NCBI RefSeq assembly: GCF_001718695.1
Contig: NZ_CP013420.1
Location: 434,001-498,000, forward strand
Origin: Burkholderia ubonensis
Lineage (GTDB): Bacteria; Pseudomonadota; Gammaproteobacteria; Burkholderiales; Burkholderiaceae
DNA length: 64,000 nt
Direction: 5' to 3'
The position numbers and the translations under genes were made by a program. The stretch's first letter is position 1, and the number at the start of each line of letters is the position of its first letter. Shown here piece after piece: positions 45,819 to 54,813 of this stretch. The notes under the pieces are model-generated. The model did not search any database. It was not told the DNA's origin and was given only the letters and a program-made list of their open reading frames with translations.

Positions 45819-46772
45819 ATGTCACTCGATCCCAACTATCCACGCGATCTGATCGGCTACGGCCGCCATCCGGTGCAGGCGAACTGGCCCGGGCGGGCGC
45901 GCATCGCGGTGCAGTTCGTGCTGAACTACGAAGAGGGCGGCGAGAACTGCGTGCTGCACGGCGACCCCGGCTCCGAGCAGTTCCTGTCGGAAATCGTCGG
46001 CGCGGCCGCGTATCCGGACCGCCACATGAGCATGGAGTCGATCTACGAATACGGGTCGCGGGCCGGCGTGTGGCGCATCCTGCGCGAGTTCGAGAAGCGC
46101 GGGCTGCCGCTGACCGTGTTCGGCGTCGGCATGGCGATCGAGCGGCATCCGGAGCTCGCGCGCGCGTTCGTCGAGCTCGGCCATGAAATCGCGTGCCACG
46201 GCTGGCGCTGGATTCACTACCAGAGCATGACGCCCGAGCTCGAGGCCGAGCACATGCGGCTCGGCATGGAAGCGATCGAGCGCGTGACCGGCGAGCGGCC
46301 GCTCGGCTGGTACACCGGCCGCGACAGCCCGAACACGCACCGGCTCGTCGCCGAATACGGCGGCTTCCTGTACGACTCGGACTACTACGGCGACGACCTG
46401 CCGTTCTGGATGGACGTCGGCGTGTCGGGCGGCGGCACGACGCCGCAGCTGATCGTCCCGTACACGCTCGACACCAACGACATGCGCTTTGCGACGCCGC
46501 AGGGCTTCAACACCGCGGATCACTTCTTCCACTACCTGCGCGACGCGTTCGACGTGCTGTACGAGGAGGGCGACGAAGCGCCGAAGATGCTGTCGATCGG
46601 CATGCATTGCCGGCTGCTCGGCCGCCCGGGCCGGTTCCGCGCGCTGCAGCGGTTCCTCGACCACATCGAGCAGCACGATCGCGTATGGGTGACGCGGCGT
46701 GTCGACATCGCGCGGCACTGGCGTGAACATCATCCGTATCAGCCCAATCAACGGAACGAAGGAAAGGCATGA
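45819..46772 (+). CDS. puuE: Allantoinase PuuE (polysaccharide-deacetylase fold)
   Basis: 317 residues. It hydrolyses allantoin to allantoate using a metal-independent variant of the polysaccharide deacetylase fold, unrelated to amidohydrolase-type allantoinases. Typical stretches are PRDLIGYGRHPVQANWPG, EGGENCVLHGD, YEYGSRAGVWR, GHEIACHGWRW and GWYTGRDSPNTH. The product feeds allantoicase two genes later. It overlaps uraD by ATGA (46769-46772). Confidence 0.94.
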   Translation: MSLDPNYPRDLIGYGRHPVQANWPGRARIAVQFVLNYEEGGENCVLHGDPGSEQFLSEIVGAAAYPDRHMSMESIYEYGSRAGVWRILREFEKRGLPLTVFGVGMAIERHPELARAFVELGHEIACHGWRWIHYQSMTPELEAEHMRLGMEAIERVTGERPLGWYTGRDSPNTHRLVAEYGGFLYDSDYYGDDLPFWMDVGVSGGGTTPQLIVPYTLDTNDMRFATPQGFNTADHFFHYLRDAFDVLYEEGDEAPKMLSIGMHCRLLGRPGRFRALQRFLDHIEQHDRVWVTRRVDIARHWREHHPYQPNQRNEGKA

Positions 46773-47290
46773 AGGCGATGCGATACACGTTGGAGCAACT
46801 GAACACGATGGCGCCGGGCGCATTCGTCGCGGCGCTGTCCGGGATCTTCGAGCATTCGCCGTGGGTCGCCGAGGCGGCCGTGGGCACGCGGCCGTATGCG
46901 AGCATCGACGCGCTGCACGAGACGATGTCGGGCGCGGTGGAGGCGGCGGGCGAAGTGCGCCAGCTCGCGCTGATCAACGCGCACCCGGAACTCGCGGGCA
47001 AGGCCGCGGTGCGCGGCGAGCTGACCGCCGAATCGACGCGCGAGCAGAGCGGCGCGGGTCTCGACCAGTGCACGCAGGAAGAATTCGACACGCTGCAGAC
47101 GCTGAACCGCACCTATCGCGAGAAGTTCGGCTTCCCGTTCATCCTCGCGGTGCGCGGCTACGATCGGCACGGGATCATCGCGAACTTCGAGTCGCGCGTG
47201 AATCATTCGCGCACCGAAGAGCTGCGCGCGAGCCTCGACCAGATCTACCGGATCGCGCGCTTCCGGCTCGACGACCTGATCGGCGCGTGA
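46769..47290 (+). CDS. uraD: 2-oxo-4-hydroxy-4-carboxy-5-ureidoimidazoline (OHCU) decarboxylase
   Basis: 173 residues. It decarboxylates OHCU, the product of hydroxyisourate hydrolase, to S-allantoin. Family marks are LNTMAPGAFVAALSGIFEHS, the catalytic His in INAHPELAGKAA (about residue 70), and FGFPFILAVRG. It is coupled to puuE by a 4-nt overlap, putting two consecutive pathway steps on one message. Confidence 0.94.
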   Translation: MKAMRYTLEQLNTMAPGAFVAALSGIFEHSPWVAEAAVGTRPYASIDALHETMSGAVEAAGEVRQLALINAHPELAGKAAVRGELTAESTREQSGAGLDQCTQEEFDTLQTLNRTYREKFGFPFILAVRGYDRHGIIANFESRVNHSRTEELRASLDQIYRIARFRLDDLIGA

Positions 47291-47350
47291 CACCTCAATA
47301 CGGCCTGCTGCGCCGCAGCGGCCGCTTCGCAATACTGACAAGGACACACC

Positions 47351-48364
47351 ATGGCAATCCCGCTTCTCGATCCCGACGCACCTGATTTCATGCGGCGCTA
47401 CGTGAACCTCGCCGACCCGCGTCTCGGTGCGCAGGCGCTCGAGGCCAGCGACGATTTCTTCGCGCCGAAGGAGCGCATGCTGAACCCCGAGCCGGCGGTG
47501 TTCATCCCCGGCAAGTACGACGACCACGGCAAGTGGATGGACGGCTGGGAAACGCGCCGCAAGCGCACCACCGGCTACGACTGGTGCATCGTCAAGCTCG
47601 CGCGCCCGGGCGTGATCAAGGGCTTCGACATCGACACGAGCCACTTCACCGGCAACTTCCCGCCGGCCGCGTCGATCGAGGCCGCGCACGTGGCCGACGG
47701 CGCGCCGACGCAGGCGACCGAGTGGGTCGAGGTCGTGCCCGCGACGACGCTGCAGGGCAACAGCCACCACTACGTCGAGGCGAGCGATGCGCGCGCGTTC
47801 ACGCACCTGCGCGTGAACATCTACCCGGACGGCGGCATCGCGCGCCTGCGCGTGTACGGCCAGCCGCAGCTCGACTGGGCCGGCGCGAGCGCGACCGAGC
47901 TGTTCGATCTCGCCGCGACGGAAAACGGCGGCTACGTGGTCGCCGCGAACAACCAGCACTTCGGCCTCGCGTCGAACCTGCTGCTGCCGGGCCGCGGCGT
48001 GAACATGGGCGACGGCTGGGAAACCCGCCGCCGCCGCGAGCCGGGCAACGACTGGGCGATCATCGCGCTCGCGCAGCCGGGCGTGATCCGCAAGATCGAA
48101 GTCGACACCGCGTTCTTCAAGGGCAACTATCCGGACCGCTGCTCGATCCAGGCCGCGTACGTAACGGGCGGCACCGACAGCTCGCTGGTCACGCAGTCGA
48201 TGTTCTGGCCGGTGCTGCTCGGCGAGCAGAAGCTGCAGATGGACAAGCAGCACTCTTTCGAGCATGAGATCGCGTCGCTTGGGCCCGTCACGCACGTGCG
48301 CCTGAACATCATTCCGGACGGCGGCGTGTCGCGCCTGCGCCTCTTCGGGACGCTCGACAAATGA
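47351..48364 (+). CDS. alc: Allantoicase
   Basis: 337 residues. It converts allantoate to ureidoglycolate and urea. Two homologous jelly-roll halves are visible as repeated GWETRRKR / GWETRRRR and the [19 protein letters not shown] / [19 protein letters not shown] pair. The start follows uraD by 60 nt. Its stop overlaps the next start by ATGA (48361-48364). Confidence 0.96.
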   Translation: MAIPLLDPDAPDFMRRYVNLADPRLGAQALEASDDFFAPKERMLNPEPAVFIPGKYDDHGKWMDGWETRRKRTTGYDWCIVKLARPGVIKGFDIDTSHFTGNFPPAASIEAAHVADGAPTQATEWVEVVPATTLQGNSHHYVEASDARAFTHLRVNIYPDGGIARLRVYGQPQLDWAGASATELFDLAATENGGYVVAANNQHFGLASNLLLPGRGVNMGDGWETRRRREPGNDWAIIALAQPGVIRKIEVDTAFFKGNYPDRCSIQAAYVTGGTDSSLVTQSMFWPVLLGEQKLQMDKQHSFEHEIASLGPVTHVRLNIIPDGGVSRLRLFGTLDK

Positions 48365-48873
48365 AGACGCTCATCATCGAACCGCTGACCCGGGAAGCGT
48401 TCGCGCCGTTCGGCGACGTGATCGAGACGGAGGGCGCGAAGCAGATTCCGATCAACCTCGGCACGACGATCCGCTTTCACGATCTTGCGAAGGTCGATGT
48501 CGACGACGAAGGCGGCCGCACGCTCGTCAACCTGTTTCGCGGCCAGCCGCGCACGCTGCCGTTCGAGGTGAAGATGCTCGAGCGGCACCCGCTCGGCAGC
48601 CAGGCGTTCGTGCCGCTGAACGACAAGCCGTATCTCGTCGTCGTCGCGCCCGCGGGCGAGCTCGACCCGGCGCGGATCCGCGCGTTCGTGACGAGCGGCT
48701 GGCAGGGCGTCAACTATGCGAAGGGCGTGTGGCATCATCCGCTGATCGCGCTCGGCGACGTCAGCGATTTCATCGTCGTCGATCGCGGCGGGGATGGGCT
48801 GAACCTCAACGAGCAGGACCTCCAGGAATCGCTGTGGCTGACCGAAGATGCGCTCGAGGCGGTGATGGTCTGA
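48361..48873 (+). CDS. allA: Ureidoglycolate lyase (AllA)
   Basis: 170 residues. It splits ureidoglycolate to glyoxylate and urea, the last step of this route. The cupin-like fold is marked by [33 protein letters not shown] and [12 protein letters not shown]. It is coupled to allantoicase by a 4-nt overlap and followed by a strong terminator, closing the operon. Confidence 0.95.
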   Translation: MKTLIIEPLTREAFAPFGDVIETEGAKQIPINLGTTIRFHDLAKVDVDDEGGRTLVNLFRGQPRTLPFEVKMLERHPLGSQAFVPLNDKPYLVVVAPAGELDPARIRAFVTSGWQGVNYAKGVWHHPLIALGDVSDFIVVDRGGDGLNLNEQDLQESLWLTEDALEAVMV

Positions 48874-48906
48874 GCGCCGTTGCCGTAGCAGCGATCGTCG
48901 AACCAG

Positions 48907-48932
48907 CCCGCGCGACACGCGCGGGTTTTTTT
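48907..48932 (+). terminator. Intrinsic terminator after allA
   Basis: Perfect 8-bp stem CCCGCGCG / CGCGCGGG (48907-48914 with 48918-48925), ACA loop, and seven T's. Confidence 0.88.
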
Positions 48933-49635
48933 ATGTCGGTGCGCTTGGGGATCGCGGTGTGGGTGGTGGTCGGCATTCGTGCGCAACACTGCGAGGCAGT
49001 GCGGCGCACGGCCACGAACCGACACGCAGGGCAGTACGTGTGGCTCGATCGCGCCGATGCGCATGCGATCGTCGCGACGCGTTGGCGCGTGAAGTACGGT
49101 TGCCGGCCCGGTGCCGGTGCGTCGATCTGAAAGCGAACGTGCAGCCTTGCTGAGCATGAAGTGGACGGGGCGTCGTCGTTCGAAGCGATCGTCGCGTTTC
49201 GTCGAAGCCGACGCGATGACCGTCGCGGCTGGCTGGTGTTCGTGTCGCCGTCCGGCGATTCGCACAGCGCCGTTTCGCCGTCCCGTCGCAAATCTTCGGG
49301 CTGCAATCGTGATGGGCGTGCAGCTGGAACGAGCGTTCCGGGTCCATTCATGATGCCGACCAGGAAGCCCGCCGCGAGACGGCGGCCGTGCGACGCAACC
49401 GGCCCGTGTTTTTCCGCGCCGCATGAATCGCGCTGAGCGCGCATTCCGATCGCGCCGCGTCGCATTCTCTACGCATCGTTCACAGCAGGGCGCAGCTGTA
49501 CCGTGACGACGGTCACGCATCACGATCACATCTTCCTGCCGTTCGACGACCTCCCATGAATCTACTGCTCGTGCTGCAGCGTGAAGCGATGCGCGGCTGG
49601 CGCGACGGCCGTACCTTCGCGCCTTCGCACGTGCC
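48933..49635. other. Long stretch without a recognisable gene
   Basis: About 700 bp between the two terminators. Open frames on both strands lack any family feature and look like chance frames. It seems less GC-rich than its surroundings. One feature stands out: CGTGAC-GACG-GTCACG (49502-49517), a perfect inverted repeat around 4 nt. I see no transposase, tRNA or attachment site. Confidence 0.5.
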
Positions 49636-49664
49636 AAAAAAAGCGGGCCCGTTTCCGGGCCCGC
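49636..49664 (-). terminator. Intrinsic terminator after puuD (minus strand)
   Basis: Perfect 9-bp stem GCGGGCCCG / CGGGCCCGC (49643-49651 with 49656-49664). On the minus strand it is followed by seven T's (49636-49642 read as A's on the plus strand). Confidence 0.9.
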
Positions 49665-49711
49665 ATCCACCAACGTATCGCACCGGCGATCACACGCCGG
49701 CTCACAGCGCC

Positions 49712-50905
49712 TCACTTCACCGCGCCACCCTCGAACCACGCGGCGAGCTTCGTGCGCTCGTCGTCGGTCATGTGCGTGACGTTGCCGATCGGCATCGCCT
49801 TCAGGCGCACGGCCTGTTCGTAGATGCGCTGCGCGTTCTTCGACACTTCGTCCGGCGTGTCGAACATCACGCCGGCGGGCGCGCTGCCCATCAGCGTCGG
49901 CTTCGACGAGTGGCACTCGACGCAGCGCTGCTGCAGGATCGGCATGATGTCGTTGATCACGACCTTCGGTGCGTTCGCGGCCTGGGCTTCCGGCGCGACG
50001 GGCTTCGGCATCGTCCACACCAGCGCGCCCGACAGCAGTGCGACGCCGCCGATCGGCAAGTACCACAGCTGCTTGCCGCGGTGACGCATCACGAAGAACT
50101 GGCGGATCAGCGCGCCGGCCAGCATGATCAGCACGAGCACGACCCAGTTGAACTTGTTCGTATACGTCATCGCATAGTGGTTCGACAGCATCGCGAACAC
50201 GACGGGCAGCGTGAAGTACGTGTTGTGCACCGAGCGCTGCTTGCCGCGCTTGCCGTAGATCGGGTTCGGCTCCTCGCCCTTGAGCATCTTGTCGACCATC
50301 TTGCGCTGGCCGGGGATGATCACGAAGAACACGTTCGCCGACATGATCGTCGCGAGCATCGCGCCGACGATCAGGTACGCGGCACGGCCCGCGAAGATGT
50401 GGCACGCGAGGTACGCGGCGGCGACGACGTAGATGCCGACGCAGATGCCGAGCACGCGGTCGTTGGTGCCGAGGATGCGGCACAGCGAGTCGTAGACGAT
50501 CCAGCCGGCCGCGAGGAAGCCGAGCGCGGACGCGACGGCGACCACCGGGCCCATGTCGAGCACGCTCTTGTCGATCAGGTACGTGTTCGGCGCGAGCAGG
50601 TACAGCACGAAGAACAGCGAGAAGCCCGACAGCCAGGTCGTGTACGACGGCCACTTCGACCAGTGCAGGTCATCCGGCATTTCCGGCGGGGCGACCGTGT
50701 ATTTCTGCATGTTGTAGAAACCGCCGCCGTGGACGTGCCACAGCTCGCCGAACACACCGCGCTTGCGCTGGTTCGGGTCGGTCGGCGGCTTCAGGCTGTT
50801 GTCGAGCGCGACGAAATAGAACGACTCGCCGATCCACGCAATGGCGACGATGACGTGCAGCCATCGCAGCGCGAGGTTCAGCCAGTCGGTGATGAAGCCT
50901 TCCAT
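49712..50905 (-). CDS. puuD: Membrane-bound urate oxidase PuuD with C-terminal cytochrome c domain
   Basis: 397 residues. About seven or eight hydrophobic helices (from LNLALRWLHVIVAIAWIGES at the N-terminus) form the DUF989 urate-oxidising domain. The C-terminal ~85 residues are a cytochrome c domain with the haem site CVECH (about residues 325-329) and a Met ligand probably in LKAMPIGNVTHM. PuuD converts urate to 5-hydroxyisourate and passes electrons to the respiratory chain instead of making H2O2. It lies 52 nt after uraH on the same strand, so consecutive steps share a transcript. Confidence 0.93.
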   Translation of the reverse strand: MEGFITDWLNLALRWLHVIVAIAWIGESFYFVALDNSLKPPTDPNQRKRGVFGELWHVHGGGFYNMQKYTVAPPEMPDDLHWSKWPSYTTWLSGFSLFFVLYLLAPNTYLIDKSVLDMGPVVAVASALGFLAAGWIVYDSLCRILGTNDRVLGICVGIYVVAAAYLACHIFAGRAAYLIVGAMLATIMSANVFFVIIPGQRKMVDKMLKGEEPNPIYGKRGKQRSVHNTYFTLPVVFAMLSNHYAMTYTNKFNWVVLVLIMLAGALIRQFFVMRHRGKQLWYLPIGGVALLSGALVWTMPKPVAPEAQAANAPKVVINDIMPILQQRCVECHSSKPTLMGSAPAGVMFDTPDEVSKNAQRIYEQAVRLKAMPIGNVTHMTDDERTKLAAWFEGGAVK

Positions 50906-50957
50906 GAAACTCCTCCAGACTCGGATCGTTGTCTTGTTGCGGGCGGCCGATACGGTG

Positions 50958-51311
50958 TCAGCTGCCGCGATAGGTGCTGTACGACCACGGCGACACGAGC
51001 AGCGGCACGTGGTAGTGCGCGCCCGGGTCGGCGATGCCGAAACGCAGCACGACGCGATCGACGAAACGGGGTTCGGGCACCTTCACGCCGAGCGACGCGA
51101 AGTAGTCGCCGGCATGGAACACCAGCTCGTATTCGCCGGCGGCGAGCGCGGCGCCTTCGAGCAGCGGCGCGTCACAGCGGCCGTCGCTATTGGTCAGCAC
51201 GGTCTTGATCGCGCGGCGCGATTCGCCGTCCAGCGCGTAGAGGTCCACCTTGAGCGCGGCGCCGGGACGACCGTGCGCCGTATCGAGTACGTGGGTAGTG
51301 AGCTTTCCCAT
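50958..51311 (-). CDS. uraH: 5-hydroxyisourate hydrolase (transthyretin-like)
   Basis: 117 residues. It hydrolyses 5-hydroxyisourate to OHCU. The family's active-site elements are intact: His in THVLDTAHGRP (about residues 6-16) and the C-terminal tetrapeptide YRGS. The ATG at 51311 gives MGKLTTHVLD; the longer upstream frame has no family features. There is no periplasmic signal, so it acts in the cytoplasm. It is first in the uraH-puuD unit. Confidence 0.95.
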   Translation of the reverse strand: MGKLTTHVLDTAHGRPGAALKVDLYALDGESRRAIKTVLTNSDGRCDAPLLEGAALAAGEYELVFHAGDYFASLGVKVPEPRFVDRVVLRFGIADPGAHYHVPLLVSPWSYSTYRGS

Positions 51312-51838
51312 TCGTTGTGTCCTTGTGTGAATGCGTGGTTCGGCGGCGACCCGATCCATTGACCGTGCGGCGGATCGAGGCTCCACGTCACGTGGCTACA
51401 TACCCGTCGACGAGATTGAAGCGAGCGCCGTGCAGGCATTGTAAGAACGTTCCCCATGCAAATACGGGCGCGATATCAAAGATAATGCGCCGCGCATGAA
51501 CGGCTGTCGACGGCGCGAAATCCACTCGACCAACGCCGTCCCGACGCCGTTCCCGCCCGTGGCCGGACGCCTCCGCGCACCGGCTGCGCGCGTACCATAT
51601 CGGAACTGTGAACTCGGGTATTCGGGATCGCGCATTGTGTGCCGCACGCGCATGCGCGATCCTCCCGCCGTGCGCGTCGGCTCCGGCCGGCGCGCACCCC
51701 GAAGACGGCGAGCACGCCGGGTAACCGGGCCATGGCGTTCGAACGGACGCAGGCACCGGGCGTGCCGCGAATCAGCGTTCGAACGGCTTTGTGACCGCCC
51801 ACAGGAACCGCCCTGGGGCAGACCGACGCGGAGAACGC
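51312..51838. other. Divergent control region between uraH and the deaminase gene
   Basis: 527 bp with promoters expected for both sides. The 51,415-51,490 part is AT-richer than its surroundings and precedes uraH, but I could not place a convincing -35/-10 pair. No gene, repeat or RNA structure is evident in the rest. Confidence 0.4.
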
Positions 51839-53263
51839 ATGAACCTCGAGCAGCACTCCGGCGCGCCCGCGCCCGCCCGCGCGCCGCACGATTCCCCATT
51901 CCGCCCGAAGACCCTGCTGGTCAAGCACGCCGACGTGCTGGTGACCATGGACGACGCGCGCCGTGAGCTGCGCGACGCGGGGCTCTACATCGCAGGCAAC
52001 CGGATCGTCGCGGTTGGCCCGAGCGCCGAACTGCCCGACACGGCCGACGAGGTGCTCGACCTGCGCGGGCACGTCGTGATCCCGGGGCTCGTGAACACGC
52101 ACCACCACATGTACCAGAGCCTGACGCGCGCGATTCCGGCCGCGCAGAACGCCGAGCTGTTCGGCTGGCTCACGAACCTGTACCGGATCTGGGCGCACCT
52201 GACGCCTGAGATGATCGAAGTGTCGACGCTGACCGCGATGGCCGAGCTGCTGCAGTCCGGCTGCACGACGTCGAGCGATCATCTGTACATCTATCCGAAC
52301 GGCAGCCGGCTCGACGACAGCATCGCGGCCGCGCAGCGGATCGGCATGCGCTTTCACGCAAGCCGCGGCGCGATGAGCGTCGGCCAGCGCGACGGCGGCC
52401 TGCCGCCCGATTCGGTCGTCGAGCGCGAGCCGGACATCCTGCGCGACGCGCAACGGCTGATCGAGACCTACCACGACGCAGGGCGCTACGCGATGCTGCG
52501 CGTGGTCGTCGCGCCGTGCTCGCCGTTCTCGGTGAGCCGCGAGCTGATGCGCGACGCCGCCGTGCTCGCGCGCGAGCATGGGGTGTCGCTGCACACGCAC
52601 CTTGCGGAAAACGTCAACGACATCGCGTACAGCCGCGAGAAGTTCGGGATGACGCCGGCCGAATACGCGGAGGATCTCGGCTGGGTCGGGCACGACGTGT
52701 GGCATGCGCACTGCGTGCAGCTCGACGATGCCGGCATCGGCCTGTTCGCACGCACGGGCACGGGCGTCGCGCACTGTCCTTGCTCGAACATGCGGCTCGC
52801 GTCGGGCATCGCGCCGGTGAAGAAGATGCGGCTTGCGGGCGTGCCGGTCGGGCTCGGGGTCGACGGCTCGGCGTCCAACGACGGCGCGCAGATGGTCGCG
52901 GAAGTGCGCCAGGCGCTGCTGCTGCAGCGCGTCGGCTTCGGGCCGGATGCGATGACCGCGCGCGAGGCGCTCGAAATCGCGACGCTGGGCGGCGCGAAGG
53001 TGCTGAACCGCGACGACATCGGCGCATTGAAGCCCGGCATGGCGGCCGACTTCGCCGCGTTCGACCTGCGCCAGCCGCTGTTCGCGGGCGCGCTGCACGA
53101 TCCGGTCGCGGCGCTGGTGTTCTGCGCGCCGTCGCAGGCGGCGTATACGGTCGTGAACGGCAAGGTCGTCGTGCGCGAAGGACGCCTTGCGACGCTCGAC
53201 CTGCCGCCCGTCATCGCGCGCCACAACGCGCTCGCGCAGGCGCTCGTCGACGCGTCGCGCTGA
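51839..53263 (+). CDS. Amidohydrolase, probable 8-oxoguanine deaminase
   Basis: 474 residues. A metal-dependent amidohydrolase of the AtzA/TrzN/guanine-deaminase group: the first metal site is NTHHHMYQSLTRA (about 86-98), then HTHLAEN (about 251-257) and the Asp in GVDGSASNDGA (about 342). The HHHMYQSLTR form and the CTTSSDHLYIYPNG stretch are those of the Pseudomonas PA0142-type 8-oxoguanine deaminases, which give urate from 8-oxoguanine. That product would enter the PuuD route next door. Guanine deaminase activity is the alternative. The ATG at 51839 has a GGAG 5 nt upstream. Confidence 0.85.
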   Translation: MNLEQHSGAPAPARAPHDSPFRPKTLLVKHADVLVTMDDARRELRDAGLYIAGNRIVAVGPSAELPDTADEVLDLRGHVVIPGLVNTHHHMYQSLTRAIPAAQNAELFGWLTNLYRIWAHLTPEMIEVSTLTAMAELLQSGCTTSSDHLYIYPNGSRLDDSIAAAQRIGMRFHASRGAMSVGQRDGGLPPDSVVEREPDILRDAQRLIETYHDAGRYAMLRVVVAPCSPFSVSRELMRDAAVLAREHGVSLHTHLAENVNDIAYSREKFGMTPAEYAEDLGWVGHDVWHAHCVQLDDAGIGLFARTGTGVAHCPCSNMRLASGIAPVKKMRLAGVPVGLGVDGSASNDGAQMVAEVRQALLLQRVGFGPDAMTAREALEIATLGGAKVLNRDDIGALKPGMAADFAAFDLRQPLFAGALHDPVAALVFCAPSQAAYTVVNGKVVVREGRLATLDLPPVIARHNALAQALVDASR

Positions 53264-53333
53264 CGCCGCGGCTAGCCGCCGCCACGCGCCGTCATGGTGC
53301 GCGGCGGTGGCCGGCGGCAGCACGCGCGTGCCG

Positions 53334-54263
53334 TTATGCCTCGATCAGCGTGCGGGTGGCCTCGGCGACGAGGCCGCGCAGCCAGCGCACTTCGTCGGAG
53401 TAATGGCAGCGTTCGTGCCAGAGCTGGTAATACTGCATCGGCGGGAAGTCGAGCGGCGCCGGCACGACCGACAGCGGCAGGAACTTCGCGTAGTGATCGG
53501 CGAACAGCCGCGTCGTCGTGAAGATCAGGTCGGACTTCACGAGCACGTACGGCGCGAGGTTGAAGTAAGGCAGCGTGACGACCACGTGGCGCTTCAGCCG
53601 CTCGCGCGCGAGGTGCACGTCGATCGCGCCGCGCTGGCCGACCGAGTAGGGCGTCGGCGCGAGGTGCGGCGCGTTCAGGTACTGGTCGAGCGTGAGGCCG
53701 CCGCGCTTCGCGAACGGATGCGTGTTGCTCATCAGGCAGACGATCTCGTCGACGAACAGGTTCGACAGGTGCAGCTGCTCCGGCGGCTCCGGCCAGTTGC
53801 CGACCACGATGTCGAGCTTGCCGTCCTCGAGCGCGAGCTCGTAGTCGAACGCGGGGCCGAGCGAGTGGAACTCGAGCGTCGCGTTCGGCGCGGCCTGGCG
53901 GAAGCGCTCGACGACGGTCGGCACGAACAGCACGTTCAGGTAGTCGGGGCAGCCGATCCGGTAGCAGCGGATCGACGTCGCCGGATCGAAGCTGTGCTGC
54001 TGGAACTTGATCCGCTCGATCTCGCGCAGCGCGTTCTGCACGGGCTCCAGCAGGCGCAGCCCGTATTCGGTCGGCACCATGCCGGACTTGCCGCGCACGA
54101 GCAGCGGGTCGCCGGTGATGTCGCGCAGGCGCCGCAGCGCCGCGCTGATCGCCGGTTGCGACTGGTTCAGTTTGACGGCCGCGCGCGTGACGCTGCGCTC
54201 CATCAACAGGGTGTGCAAGACGCGCAAGAGGTACGTGTCGATCGCCTCGCGTTGCTGACTCAT
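53334..54263 (-). CDS. LysR-family transcriptional regulator
   Basis: 309 residues. An N-terminal winged helix-turn-helix (about 8-66; ERSVTRAAVKLNQSQPAISA and LRRLRDITGDPLLVR) is followed by the two-lobed substrate-binding domain. It converges on the deaminase gene and may control the urate genes around it; this is inference from position only. The ATG at 54263 has a GGAGA a few bases upstream. The DNA before it carries an ATAT-N8-ATAT palindrome. Confidence 0.9.
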   Translation of the reverse strand: MSQQREAIDTYLLRVLHTLLMERSVTRAAVKLNQSQPAISAALRRLRDITGDPLLVRGKSGMVPTEYGLRLLEPVQNALREIERIKFQQHSFDPATSIRCYRIGCPDYLNVLFVPTVVERFRQAAPNATLEFHSLGPAFDYELALEDGKLDIVVGNWPEPPEQLHLSNLFVDEIVCLMSNTHPFAKRGGLTLDQYLNAPHLAPTPYSVGQRGAIDVHLARERLKRHVVVTLPYFNLAPYVLVKSDLIFTTTRLFADHYAKFLPLSVVPAPLDFPPMQYYQLWHERCHYSDEVRWLRGLVAEATRTLIEA

Positions 54264-54309
54264 GATTTCTCCGTTTATATGCCCGGGCTGATCGAGAGGT
54301 GGATGGGGT

Positions 54310-54325
54310 ATATGGTTTTTAATAT
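54310..54325 (-). promoter_or_regulatory. Possible LysR-type binding site
   Basis: ATAT (54310-54313) and ATAT (54322-54325) frame an 8-bp spacer, about 50 bp upstream of the LysR gene, inside a short AT-rich patch. The T-N11-A pattern fits the LysR class. Confidence 0.35.
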
Positions 54326-54470
54326 GAACGAAAAAGAGCGTCAAGCGATGGATACCCGCACGGGGCCGCCGGCACGGCAGCGACCGCGGCGGGCGCGGGG
54401 CGCATGAAGGGTGCGCGGATGCGCGGGGCGCGCATCCGGGGGGCATGAGGCGTGACGCGGCGCTCGCGCG

Positions 54471-54680
54471 TCAGTCGTCGATGCGCAGGCCGACTTTCAG
54501 CGTCACCTGCCAGTGAATCACCTGGTTGCCTTCGATGTGGCCGCGCGTCTCGGTCACCTGGAACCAGTGCAGGTTATGCAGCGTCGACGCGGCTTTCGCG
54601 ATGGCGTTGCGGATCGCATCGTCGCTCGACTCCCGCGACGAGCCGGTCAGTTCGATCAGCTTATAAATGTGGTCGCTCAT
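54471..54680 (-). CDS. Dodecin
   Basis: 69 residues. Dodecins form hollow 12-mers that bind flavins. The whole chain matches: DHIYKLIELTGSSRESSDDA, the flavin-stacking Trp in LHNLHWFQVTETRGHI (about residue 39) and the C-terminal strand HWQVTLKVGLRID. It stands alone; its nearest same-strand neighbour, the LysR gene, begins 207 bp further on. Confidence 0.94.
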   Translation of the reverse strand: MSDHIYKLIELTGSSRESSDDAIRNAIAKAASTLHNLHWFQVTETRGHIEGNQVIHWQVTLKVGLRIDD

Positions 54681-54813
54681 GATGCGCTCCCTGTCGTGTC
54701 GGGTTCCGCCGCGGGCGCAGCGCACAAGCGCAGCCACGTGCGGAATGCGTCCGGCTTCTTGAGTGATAGGTATGATGGGCGGCAAGTTCAACCCATATCG
54801 GAGACGAGGCATC

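Noticed and set aside
48735..50654. A 639-codon minus-strand frame covering the gene-poor stretch and puuD
   Set aside because: It passes through a strong terminator and the puuD gene in another frame and carries no recognisable domain.
49556..51208. A 550-codon plus-strand frame opposite puuD and uraH
   Set aside because: It is antisense to two certain genes and reads through a terminator hairpin; its composition is that of a mirror frame.
51496..51838. Open frame before the 8-oxoguanine deaminase gene
   Set aside because: It is Arg/Pro/Ala-rich with no domain, and the deaminase has its own good start at 51839.
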